A stretch of DNA of 9,413 nucleotides from an uncultured Lachnospiraceae bacterium (GTDB taxonomy: Bacteria; Bacillota; Clostridia; Lachnospirales; Lachnospiraceae), in the NCBI GenBank assembly GCA_902783445.1, contig CACZQX010000065.1:1-9413 (forward strand), in the 5' to 3' direction. The notes beneath the pieces are model-generated. The model was not told where the DNA came from, ran no database searches, and saw nothing but the letters and a program-made list of their open reading frames with translations. Below are positions 1 to 5,673 of the stretch, in pieces; the first letter of the stretch is position 1; each line of letters opens with the position of its first letter. The position numbers and the translations under genes are program-made.

Positions 1-33
1 AACCTTATAGGTGAGGCAGTTGATAAACAATAA
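1..33 (+). CDS. C-terminal end of an upstream motility/chemotaxis gene, possibly cheW (partial)
   Basis: Frame 1 is open from the window edge and encodes NLIGEAVDKQ followed by TAA. It lies 29 bases before cheC on the same strand. In Firmicute fla/che operons the gene directly before cheC is usually cheW, the adaptor linking receptors to CheA, and a short helical tail of this kind would suit it. Ten residues are too few to identify a family, so the cheW assignment rests on gene order alone. The other two forward frames stop within the first 15 bases. Confidence 0.4.
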   Translation, partial: NLIGEAVDKQ

Positions 34-62
34 GCATTAATTCGGAAAGGATAGAACGAACA

Positions 63-680
63 ATGGCAGAAATGAACTTTGATGAATTGTCAAATATCCA
101 ATACGATGTGCTTAGAGAACTTGGCAATATAGGCGCAGGCAATGCAACCACAGCATTGTCTTCGCTTATTAATGCTAAAATAGGAATGAAAGTTCCGAAA
201 GTACAGCTTGTTGATATTAAAGACATTGCATCTTTTGTTGGCGATGAAGAGACTGAAATGGTAGCTATTATGGTTATGCTTAATGGCGACATAGAGGGCT
301 TTATGATGTTTCTTCTTGAATCAAGCGTTGCAAAAGAACTTGCCGGCTTATTAATGGGCGGTATGGTTTCTGAAGGTGATGAATTTAATGAGATGGAATT
401 GTCTGCGGTACGTGAGGTTGGAAATATTATTACAGGGGCATACCTTACATCATTGGCGGATTTGACTCATCTTACTATTTCTGAGTCAATACCTTATATT
501 CAAATTGATATGATAGGCGCTATTATGAGCGTACCGGCCATTGAATTTGGAAAATTAGGAGATAAGATTTTACTTATTGAAACTGAGTTTGAACATGGTA
601 TTACCATTAACGGTTATTATATTCTTGTTCCGGAACTTGCTTCATACGAGAAAATTTTAAAAGCATTGGGAGTATGTTAA
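63..680 (+). CDS. cheC: CheC, CheY-phosphate phosphatase of chemotaxis
   Basis: CheC removes phosphate from CheY-P in the cytoplasm and also binds CheD, linking signal level to receptor adaptation. The 205-residue length is normal for the family. Both pseudo-symmetric active-site signatures of the CheC/CheX/FliY family (D/S-x3-E-x2-N) are intact: D15-x3-E19-x2-N22 within LRELGNIGAGNA, and S114-x3-E118-x2-N121 within AVREVGNIITG. It is therefore predicted to be catalytically competent at both sites. There is no N-terminal FliY/FliN-type switch domain, which separates it from FliY. The ATG is preceded by GGAAAGGA at 44-51. The gene ends directly against cheD with no spacer, its natural partner in this operon. 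Confidence 0.95.
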   Translation: MAEMNFDELSNIQYDVLRELGNIGAGNATTALSSLINAKIGMKVPKVQLVDIKDIASFVGDEETEMVAIMVMLNGDIEGFMMFLLESSVAKELAGLLMGGMVSEGDEFNEMELSAVREVGNIITGAYLTSLADLTHLTISESIPYIQIDMIGAIMSVPAIEFGKLGDKILLIETEFEHGITINGYYILVPELASYEKILKALGVC

Positions 681-1163
681 ATGAGTGAGACTTTTAAAAT
701 TGGTATTGCGGACATGGCAACATGCAGTCCACCTGATAAAGTCACAACACTTGGATTGGGGTCTTGCGTGGGGGTTGTATTATATGATCCGGTATCGAAA
801 ATCAGCGGTATGGTTCATGTTATGCTTCCGGACAGTACCAAGATCAGAAACAACTCAAATATCGCTAAATTTGCAGATACAGGTATAAAGGAATTATATG
901 ACAGAGTAGTCAAATTGGGAGCCAATAAAACAAGGCTTGTAGCTAAGATAGCAGGCGGTGCAACCATGTTCTCCGGAAACAATGTTGAAATGCTTAAAAT
1001 CGGCGACAGAAATGTTGAAGCGACAAAAAAAGCATTGAAAGCACTCAAAATAAAAATTATTGCCGAGGATACGGGAAAAAATTATGGTCGTACAATCATA
1101 TTTGACCCGGATACTGCTGAACTTACGATAAAAGCTGTAAGAAGGGAACCTATGGTTATCTGA
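681..1163 (+). CDS. cheD: CheD, chemoreceptor glutamine deamidase
   Basis: CheD deamidates selected glutamines on methyl-accepting chemotaxis receptors to glutamates and stimulates CheC. The 160-residue length is typical. The Cys-His-Thr catalytic set is visible: T23 and C29 in TTLGLGSCVGVVLYDP, and H46 in MVHVMLPDS. The conserved AKIAGGATMF block follows at about residues 88-97. The start codon directly follows the cheC TAA, with a GGGAG-type binding site inside the end of cheC (about 668-672). The TGA overlaps the next ATG by one base, so translation of cheC, cheD and the following gene is probably coupled. Pairing with cheC is the usual arrangement in Firmicutes and supports a working CheC-CheD complex. 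Confidence 0.95.
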   Translation: MSETFKIGIADMATCSPPDKVTTLGLGSCVGVVLYDPVSKISGMVHVMLPDSTKIRNNSNIAKFADTGIKELYDRVVKLGANKTRLVAKIAGGATMFSGNNVEMLKIGDRNVEATKKALKALKIKIIAEDTGKNYGRTIIFDPDTAELTIKAVRREPMVI

Positions 1164-1459
1164 TGAAAACAAAACTTATACCGTTAATCAGCATGACTTT
1201 GTCAGGGCTGATTGCGCTGTTAATTTGCTTATTATATAAAAGAACATTGACAGATATGCTCATCATTGTTCTGATTGTTATGGTTATCTTTTTTGTGGTA
1301 GGTTATATCGCGGAACAGATATTTAATAGTTTCCTTGTGGTTAACGAACCCGAGGTGGAAGCTTCGGATGAGGAAGACGAGGAAGAAGGAGAAGTTGAAG
1401 ACATGGAAAATGTTGAAAATTTCAATATTGACATGGATGAAGAAAACGAGGCTGAATAG
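1163..1459 (+). CDS. Small membrane protein with acidic cytoplasmic tail, function unknown
   Basis: I do not recognise a named family. The 98-residue product has two strongly hydrophobic segments, about residues 5-24 and 31-53, joined by a short basic loop (YKRT). They are followed by a tail of about 38 residues that is almost entirely Glu and Asp, with runs such as EEDEEEGEVEDMENVE. Positive charges next to the first helix suggest a hairpin in the membrane with both ends inside the cell. The ATG overlaps the cheD TGA by one base, and no Shine-Dalgarno sequence stands at normal spacing (the nearest, AAGGG, is about 16 bases away). Translation therefore probably depends on ribosomes finishing cheD. 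It also overlaps sigD by one base. A motility-related role is inferred from this position only. Confidence 0.8.
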   Translation: MKTKLIPLISMTLSGLIALLICLLYKRTLTDMLIIVLIVMVIFFVVGYIAEQIFNSFLVVNEPEVEASDEEDEEEGEVEDMENVENFNIDMDEENEAE

Positions 1460-2223
1460 TGGACGCAAGCGAGAAGGAGAAACTTTGGGCTGACTATGCA
1501 AAGTCAAAAAGCTCGGAGCTGAGGGAAAAACTTATAATTGAATATGCGCCTTTAGTCAAAATCGTTGCAGGACGACTTAGCATGTATTTGGGCTATAATG
1601 TTGAATACGATGATTTGTGCAGCTATGGTATTTTTGGCTTAATTGATGCTATTGATAAATTTGATTATTTAAAGGGAAATAAATTTGAGACTTATGCAAG
1701 CCTTAGAATCAGAGGTTCTATTTTGGATTACATCAGAAAAATGGACTGGATTCCAAGGACGCTTCGTCAAAAACAAAAGAAACTTGATGCGGCGATTACC
1801 GCGCTTGAAACAAAACTCGGCAGAAGCGCAACGGATGAAGAATTGGCCGCAGAGCTTGGCATAACGGGAGATGAGCTCCTTGAATGGCAGGGCCAGGCAA
1901 ATGTAACAAATGTTGTTTCTTTGGACGAATTTGTTGAAGCGGGGGGAGAAAAAAGCGTACAGCCTGTAAAGGCATCACATCTTGAAACGCCGGAAGAATT
2001 TGTGGAAAGAGAAGAGCTTAAAAAGCTTATTATCGAATCCTTACAAAATCTTACGGAAAAAGAGAAAATGGTTATTACTCTTTATTATTACGAGGAAATG
2101 ACGCTTAAAGAAATCAGCGCAATCCTTGAAGTATCGGAATCAAGAGTGTCGCAGCTTCATACAAAGGCATTAGGTAAGATGAAAGCAAAATTAGGTAGTC
2201 AAGCGGGTTATATCTTTAATTAG
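1459..2223 (+). CDS. sigD: FliA/WhiG-family motility sigma factor (sigma-28, SigD)
   Basis: This alternative sigma factor directs RNA polymerase to late flagellar, chemotaxis and often autolysin promoters. It has 254 residues, the usual size. Region 2 spans about residues 22-100, including the core-binding helix DLCSYGIFGLIDAIDKFD (52-69) and the promoter -10 recognition block FETYASLRIRGSILDYIR (76-93) running into DWIPR. Region 3 follows to about 165. Region 4, with the -35-binding helix-turn-helix, is at about 195-245 (MTLKEISAILEVSESRVSQL). Translation starts at a GTG whose first base is the last base of the upstream TAG. A GAGG at 1448-1451 lies seven bases before it. This rare start and the overlap suggest that sigma synthesis is tied to translation of the preceding membrane protein. 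Position after cheC-cheD matches Bacillus and Clostridia operons. Confidence 0.95.
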   Translation: MDASEKEKLWADYAKSKSSELREKLIIEYAPLVKIVAGRLSMYLGYNVEYDDLCSYGIFGLIDAIDKFDYLKGNKFETYASLRIRGSILDYIRKMDWIPRTLRQKQKKLDAAITALETKLGRSATDEELAAELGITGDELLEWQGQANVTNVVSLDEFVEAGGEKSVQPVKASHLETPEEFVEREELKKLIIESLQNLTEKEKMVITLYYYEEMTLKEISAILEVSESRVSQLHTKALGKMKAKLGSQAGYIFN

Positions 2224-2246
2224 TGTTTTGTTAAGGAGTTGGCGCA

Positions 2247-3857
2247 ATGGTTAATGAGGTTAAAAATGGGTATTTTCAGATTATTTATATAGCTGATGAT
2301 GCCAAGCTTAGAATTTTTGGCCCCGACGAGGGAGGCGAACTTGCAAGAATAGCTGAAGTAACAGCTTATTTGGACAGAAACAGTTTCAGAGGATATGATG
2401 CTGTTGAAATTAATGCGGCTATTAACAAAGGTGATAAACAAATTGACATTGATTTACCTAAGCCAAAAGACGGACAGTATTATCCTATCAGTGAAGCTAT
2501 GATGGTTAGCGTTTCCGATGATAAAATGGAAGCGATGGTCAGATTTTATCCTCCGAGCAATAATGGTGAGAAACTCAGTAAAGAAGAGATTATAAGAGAG
2601 CTTAACAACCAGAAAATTGTCAGTGGAATTGATGATCAGGTGATTAAAAATCACATTTTATCACCCCTTTATTGTACTGATATTTTGATTGCAAAAGGTA
2701 CTCCTTATGTTAAAGGTAGGGATGCCTCGATCGAATACACATTTGAAACGGAATTAAAAGCAAGACCAAAACGTAATGAAGACGGATCGGTTGATTTCCA
2801 TAAATTAGATATTATGAATCCTGTTCATGAAGGAGATTTACTTGCGACTCTTACAAGAGAAGATCCGGGTGAGCCGGGATTGGATGTTTATGGAAATATG
2901 ACAAGACCGCCTAAAGTTGTGCGCAAAATTCTTCGTTTTGGTAAAAATATAAGATTATCGGAAGATGAAACTCAGATATTTTCTATGGTTGACGGACATG
3001 TTACCTTAGAAGACGAAAGAGTTTATGTATATAACGTTTATGAAGTTGCCGCTGATGTTGATGCCACAACGGGTGACATTCAATATGACGGAAATATTAC
3101 CGTAAAAGGCAATATCCGTACCGGTTTTAAGGTTACAGCCAGCGGAAATATCGAAGTCTACGGCGTCGTTGAAGGCGCGGCCGTAAAGGCCGGTGGCGAT
3201 GTTATTTTGCGTCGAGGCATTCAGGGAATGGGCAAAGGAATTATTGTTGCAAAGGGAAATATTGTTTCAAAATTCATCGAAAGCGCAACGGTTGTTTCCG
3301 AAGGCTTTATTGAAACCGAGGCGGTTATGCATAGTAGGATGAGTGCCAAAGGTGATATTAAAATCCAAGGCTCGAAAGGCAACTTAATCGGCGGATTTAC
3401 AAGATCTACTTGTCTTATCGAAGCCAAGGTTATAGGTGCACCTATGGGTACCATTACAAATGTTGAAGTGGGAATCGATCCTGCAGTGCAGGATAAAATA
3501 AACAAAATAAGAGCAGACATTGCCGAAAAATCAAAAGAACTCGGCAGACTTAAGGATGTTTTCGAAGTATTTAAAGCTAAAAAGCAAAAGGGGAAAATCG
3601 ATTTTTCAACCCTTGCTTCCATGACAAAAACAGCTCAGGAAATACAGGAATTGAATTCCAAGATTATTGAGCTTCAAGATGAGCATGAAAAGCTTAAAAT
3701 AGAATTCCATGTTAACGAAAGTGCAAGAATTGTCGGTAAAACGGTTTATCCGGGCGTTAAGATGATGATAAGCGGTGAACCATTTTATGTAAATAATGAA
3801 ATATATATGACACAGTTTAAAAAGGTTAACGGAGAGATTCAACAAACTATTGTTTAG
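2247..3857 (+). CDS. fapA: FapA/DUF342 flagellar assembly protein A
   Basis: The 536-residue protein has the layout of the DUF342/FapA family. An extra N-terminal segment (about 1-75, with DAKLRIFGPDEGG) precedes the FapA N-terminal domain (about 80-220), which contains MNPVHEGDLLATL and DPGEPGLDVYGN. A repetitive right-handed beta-helix occupies about 255-410, marked by regularly spaced Gly and hydrophobic residues such as GNITVKGNI, GNIEVYGVVEGAAVKAGGD and GFIETEAVMHSRMSAKGDI. A coiled coil spans about 412-488, and a short beta segment ends the protein. In Vibrio, FapA is needed for flagellar assembly; in Firmicutes its role is less clear. It appears cytoplasmic, with no signal or membrane segment. 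The start has a strong AAGGAG eight bases upstream (2233-2238). It lies 23 bases after sigD, in the same operon. Confidence 0.9.
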   Translation: MVNEVKNGYFQIIYIADDAKLRIFGPDEGGELARIAEVTAYLDRNSFRGYDAVEINAAINKGDKQIDIDLPKPKDGQYYPISEAMMVSVSDDKMEAMVRFYPPSNNGEKLSKEEIIRELNNQKIVSGIDDQVIKNHILSPLYCTDILIAKGTPYVKGRDASIEYTFETELKARPKRNEDGSVDFHKLDIMNPVHEGDLLATLTREDPGEPGLDVYGNMTRPPKVVRKILRFGKNIRLSEDETQIFSMVDGHVTLEDERVYVYNVYEVAADVDATTGDIQYDGNITVKGNIRTGFKVTASGNIEVYGVVEGAAVKAGGDVILRRGIQGMGKGIIVAKGNIVSKFIESATVVSEGFIETEAVMHSRMSAKGDIKIQGSKGNLIGGFTRSTCLIEAKVIGAPMGTITNVEVGIDPAVQDKINKIRADIAEKSKELGRLKDVFEVFKAKKQKGKIDFSTLASMTKTAQEIQELNSKIIELQDEHEKLKIEFHVNESARIVGKTVYPGVKMMISGEPFYVNNEIYMTQFKKVNGEIQQTIV

Positions 3858-3890
3858 TGGTAGCTTATGATATTAAAAGGAGTGTAAGCA

Positions 3891-4205
3891 ATGATTGGAC
3901 CGGTAATGCTTCAAGGCATAAATCAAGTGATGCCAGAAACATCAACTATTAAGGCTCATGAAGATGTTAAGCCGATGTTAGACCAGGCGGGAATGATTCA
4001 GCAAGGTCATAAAGAGGCGGATGCGAAACAAGAAACAGTTGTTAAACGAGAAAACGCATCTTTAGAGCATGAAAAACATGATGCCAAAGAAAAAGGAAAA
4101 AACGAATATGTTAATTTAAGAAAAACGAAGTCGTCCAATGAGAAAAAAGACGGGGACGTTAGTATGAAGACGCCGAATAAAGGTGGTTTTGACATTAAAA
4201 TATAA
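3891..4205 (+). CDS. Small charged soluble protein of the motility operon, function unknown
   Basis: The 104-residue product has no membrane segment or signal. The N-terminal third (about 1-40) is moderately hydrophobic with Met, Gln and Pro (MLQGINQVMPE, KPMLDQAGMIQQ). The middle, about 41-95, is nearly all Lys, Glu, Asp, Asn and Gln and is probably helical or disordered. It ends in the distinctive GGFDIKI. An AAGGAG eight bases before the ATG (3877-3882) and 33 bases of spacing from fapA argue for a real gene. From memory, similar short charged proteins with a closing FDIKI-type motif sit after the DUF342 gene in other Clostridial motility operons, but I cannot verify this here. No function can be assigned; a partner-binding role for the conserved-looking tail is speculation. 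Confidence 0.75.
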   Translation: MIGPVMLQGINQVMPETSTIKAHEDVKPMLDQAGMIQQGHKEADAKQETVVKRENASLEHEKHDAKEKGKNEYVNLRKTKSSNEKKDGDVSMKTPNKGGFDIKI

Positions 4206-4208
4206 GGC

Positions 4209-4240
4209 ATTAAATACCGAAAGAGATTTCGGTATTTAAT
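4209..4240 (+). terminator. Perfect 14-bp hairpin with GAGA tetraloop in the motility operon; weak terminator or processing site
   Basis: ATTAAATACCGAAA at 4209-4222 is exactly complementary to TTTCGGTATTTAAT at 4227-4240, closing on a GAGA loop of the stable GNRA class. It begins three bases after the stop of the 104-residue gene. The bases downstream (TTGTATAATG) are not a continuous T-run, so full rho-independent termination is doubtful. Partial termination, mRNA processing or protection of the upstream message are equally possible. It lies eight bases before the first possible ATG of the next gene. Confidence 0.65.
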
Positions 4241-4250
4241 TTGTATAATG

Positions 4251-4256
4251 AAAGGG
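4251..4256 (+). promoter_or_regulatory. Ribosome binding site deciding the start of the SwrB-like gene
   Basis: AAAGGG stands six bases before the ATG at 4263. The in-frame ATG at 4248, 15 bases earlier, has only the AT-rich flank of the hairpin before it and no Shine-Dalgarno sequence. The later start is therefore preferred. It also places the hydrophobic anchor at the very N-terminus. Confidence 0.7.
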
Positions 4257-4262
4257 ATTTGT

Positions 4263-4976
4263 ATGGTACTTGAAATTTGTCTGATAATAATAGGCATTAT
4301 TATTGTTATTATTAGCTTTGTAAAAACAGCAAAGGAATCGACGAATGAAAAAGTTGATGTTTCCGATATTGATATAGAAAAGCTTGCCGGTGATATTATC
4401 CGGGACAAAGTCGATAAAGAAGTTGATAATGTTATTGATGATAAGGTTGAAAACTTCGAGGTTCAAATCGACAAACTCAGCAATGAAAAAATAATGGCTT
4501 TAGGTGATTTTTCCAAAAGCATTTCGGAAGACACCACAAAGAATCATAATGAGGTTTTATTCCTTTACAATATGCTTAAGGATAAAGAGACTGAAGTTAA
4601 AACCATGATGACTGATGTTGAAAACCTTAAGAAAAGTATAAAGAATATGCCGGAGACTCCTAAACAAGCCTCGGAACCTGATATTAACACTGTCGAGTTG
4701 ATGGTTTCACCGAAGTTTGAAGAAATGCCTCTTGAGGAAGTTGAAAATGTGCCGGAAGAAAAAAAAGAAGCCGAGATTCCTGTATTTTCAACAAAAGCAG
4801 CCAAAGAGGAAAGTAAAGAAAAGGCAAGCCCTCAAGCGGAAAGCGAAAACAATAACAAAGGCAGAATACTTAAACTTTACAAAGAAGGCAAATCAAATGT
4901 GCAAATTGCAAAAGAACTTGGTCTTGGTGTAGGTGAAGTTCGTTTGGTGGTTGATTTGTTTAAAAATGCTAATTAA
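4263..4976 (+). CDS. Membrane-anchored coiled-coil protein with C-terminal helix-turn-helix, SwrB/DUF6115-like
   Basis: With the start chosen from its ribosome binding site the product has 237 residues. A single hydrophobic anchor fills residues 2-20 (EICLIIIGIIIVIISFV). A charged, probably coiled-coil region spans about 40-128. A Pro/Glu/Lys-rich linker runs to about 198, and a compact domain closes the protein at 199-236 (GRILKLYKEGKSNVQIAKEL then LGVGEVRLVVDLFK). That last part reads as a helix-turn-helix, like the end of DUF6115/YlxL-type proteins. B. subtilis SwrB (YlxL) shares this architecture and lies just after sigD, where it promotes assembly of the flagellar export apparatus. Equivalence is inferred from architecture and position, not alignment. 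The HTH on a membrane anchor need not bind DNA. It probably faces the cytoplasm. Confidence 0.75.
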   Translation: MVLEICLIIIGIIIVIISFVKTAKESTNEKVDVSDIDIEKLAGDIIRDKVDKEVDNVIDDKVENFEVQIDKLSNEKIMALGDFSKSISEDTTKNHNEVLFLYNMLKDKETEVKTMMTDVENLKKSIKNMPETPKQASEPDINTVELMVSPKFEEMPLEEVENVPEEKKEAEIPVFSTKAAKEESKEKASPQAESENNNKGRILKLYKEGKSNVQIAKELGLGVGEVRLVVDLFKNAN

Positions 4977-4993
4977 TAACAAGGTGATGATAT

Positions 4994-5500
4994 ATGAAGT
5001 CAAAATATTTTTTAAGAGGTTTTGGTACGGGCATTGTGCTTGCTACGCTGGTATGTCTGATTGCTTTTAACATTGATAGATCAAAAGCTGCTTTGGAAGA
5101 AAAGTCCACAAAAGAACAGACAACAATCTTCGATGAAAAATCAAGCGATGATGTAGACAACAGCAATAAAGAAGAGAGCACGGAAGAAACAGAAACAAAA
5201 GAAGAAATAACAACACCGGAAGCCGTTACCGTTCCTGAAATCGAAATGGAGATTCCTGAGCTTGAAACAACAACGTTTGCGCCGTCATCGGAATCCAACG
5301 GTTCAATTGATATTTTACCGGGAATGACATCGGAAGCAGTAAGCGCTTTGTTGCACTCAAACGGCATAATAAGTGATGCAAACGATTTTAATAATTTCCT
5401 TACGGGATCGGGCTATGCAACAACGATTCATGTAGGAACATTTGATATACCGGCCGGCTCTGACTATGAATCCATAGCAAGAATTATTGCCGGAAGATAA
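4994..5500 (+). CDS. Membrane-anchored MltG/YceG-like protein lacking the catalytic domain
   Basis: The 168-residue product has an N-terminal basic stretch and one hydrophobic anchor (about 8-26, FGTGIVLATLVCLIAF). A Thr/Glu/Ser-rich linker spans about 31-103. A C-terminal domain of about 65 residues follows (104-168), reading IDILPGMTSEAVSALLHSNG, then SDANDFNNFL, then GTFDIPAGSDYESIARII. This matches the LysM-like N-terminal part of MltG/YceG endolytic transglycosylases, which normally continue for about 200 more residues into a catalytic domain with an essential Glu. Here the TAA comes straight after the LysM-like part and a terminator follows, so it looks like a stable short form rather than a frameshift. 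The linker and domain are probably extracytoplasmic. Binding glycan near flagella is a reasonable guess. AAGGTGA lies six bases before the ATG; spacing from the previous gene is 17 bases. Confidence 0.75.
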   Translation: MKSKYFLRGFGTGIVLATLVCLIAFNIDRSKAALEEKSTKEQTTIFDEKSSDDVDNSNKEESTEETETKEEITTPEAVTVPEIEMEIPELETTTFAPSSESNGSIDILPGMTSEAVSALLHSNGIISDANDFNNFLTGSGYATTIHVGTFDIPAGSDYESIARIIAGR

Positions 5501-5515
5501 GCCAAAAAGAGACAG

Positions 5516-5547
5516 ACGGTGACACAGGCTATGTGTTTCCGTTTTTT
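5516..5547 (+). terminator. Rho-independent terminator of the motility operon
   Basis: ACGGTGACACA (5516-5526) pairs with TGTGTTTCCGT (5532-5542) around a GGCTA loop, with one T-T mismatch and one G-T pair. A run of six T follows (5542-5547). It starts 15 bases after the stop of the MltG-like gene and is the natural end of the fla/che transcript. Confidence 0.75.
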
Positions 5548-5567
5548 GTGAGATAAGGAGAGGAGTA

Positions 5568-5609
5568 TTGGGAAATTGGAGCTTTCAATTTGAAAATAAT
5601 AATAAATAA
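5568..5609 (+). other. Possible 13-codon mini-ORF or gene-start remnant behind a strong ribosome binding site
   Basis: AAGGAGAGGAG at 5555-5565 is among the best Shine-Dalgarno-like stretches in the window. Seven bases after its AAGGAG a TTG begins a frame reading MGNWSFQFENNNK followed by TAA. It lies between the two terminators. It could be a microprotein, the start of a gene lost by deletion, or chance. I have no evidence of translation. Confidence 0.2.
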
Positions 5610-5615
5610 CTAATA

Positions 5616-5659
5616 AAAAATAGATTTAAACGGCTTTGAAAGCGTTTAAATCTATTTTT
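5616..5659. terminator. Bidirectional terminator between convergent motility and argG units
   Basis: AAAAATAGATTTAAACG (5616-5632) and CGTTTAAATCTATTTTT (5643-5659) form a perfect 17-bp stem. The ten central bases can extend it with a CTT/AAG pairing past one bulged G. The plus strand ends in T5-A-T4. The minus strand ends in T6, since the plus strand has six A at 5615-5620. It lies 14 bases past the argG stop, so it fits both the end of argG and a second stop for read-through from the motility operon. Confidence 0.85.
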
Positions 5660-5673
5660 ATTTTCATTGGGTT

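Noticed and set aside
4244..4249. TATAAT after the hairpin as an internal promoter
   Set aside because: There is no -35-like hexamer 16-18 bases upstream; that position falls inside the hairpin (AAGAGA). Chance in AT-rich sequence is likely.
4248..4262. Earlier ATG for the SwrB-like gene adding five residues
   Set aside because: No Shine-Dalgarno sequence precedes it, while the ATG at 4263 has AAAGGG at good spacing.
4007..4408. 133-codon antisense frame across the 104-residue gene and the SwrB-like start
   Set aside because: It is an antisense shadow that runs straight through the hairpin; its composition reflects complement of Lys/Glu codons.
4717..4932. Lys-rich plus-strand frame within the SwrB-like gene
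   Set aside because: It is an out-of-frame reading of Glu/Lys-rich codons; the main frame has the anchor, coiled coil and HTH.
4969..5367. 132-codon antisense frame opposite the MltG-like gene, Ser/Val-rich
   Set aside because: It mirrors the Thr/Glu-rich linker codons of the sense gene, giving low-complexity Ser/Val runs, with no binding site or family features.
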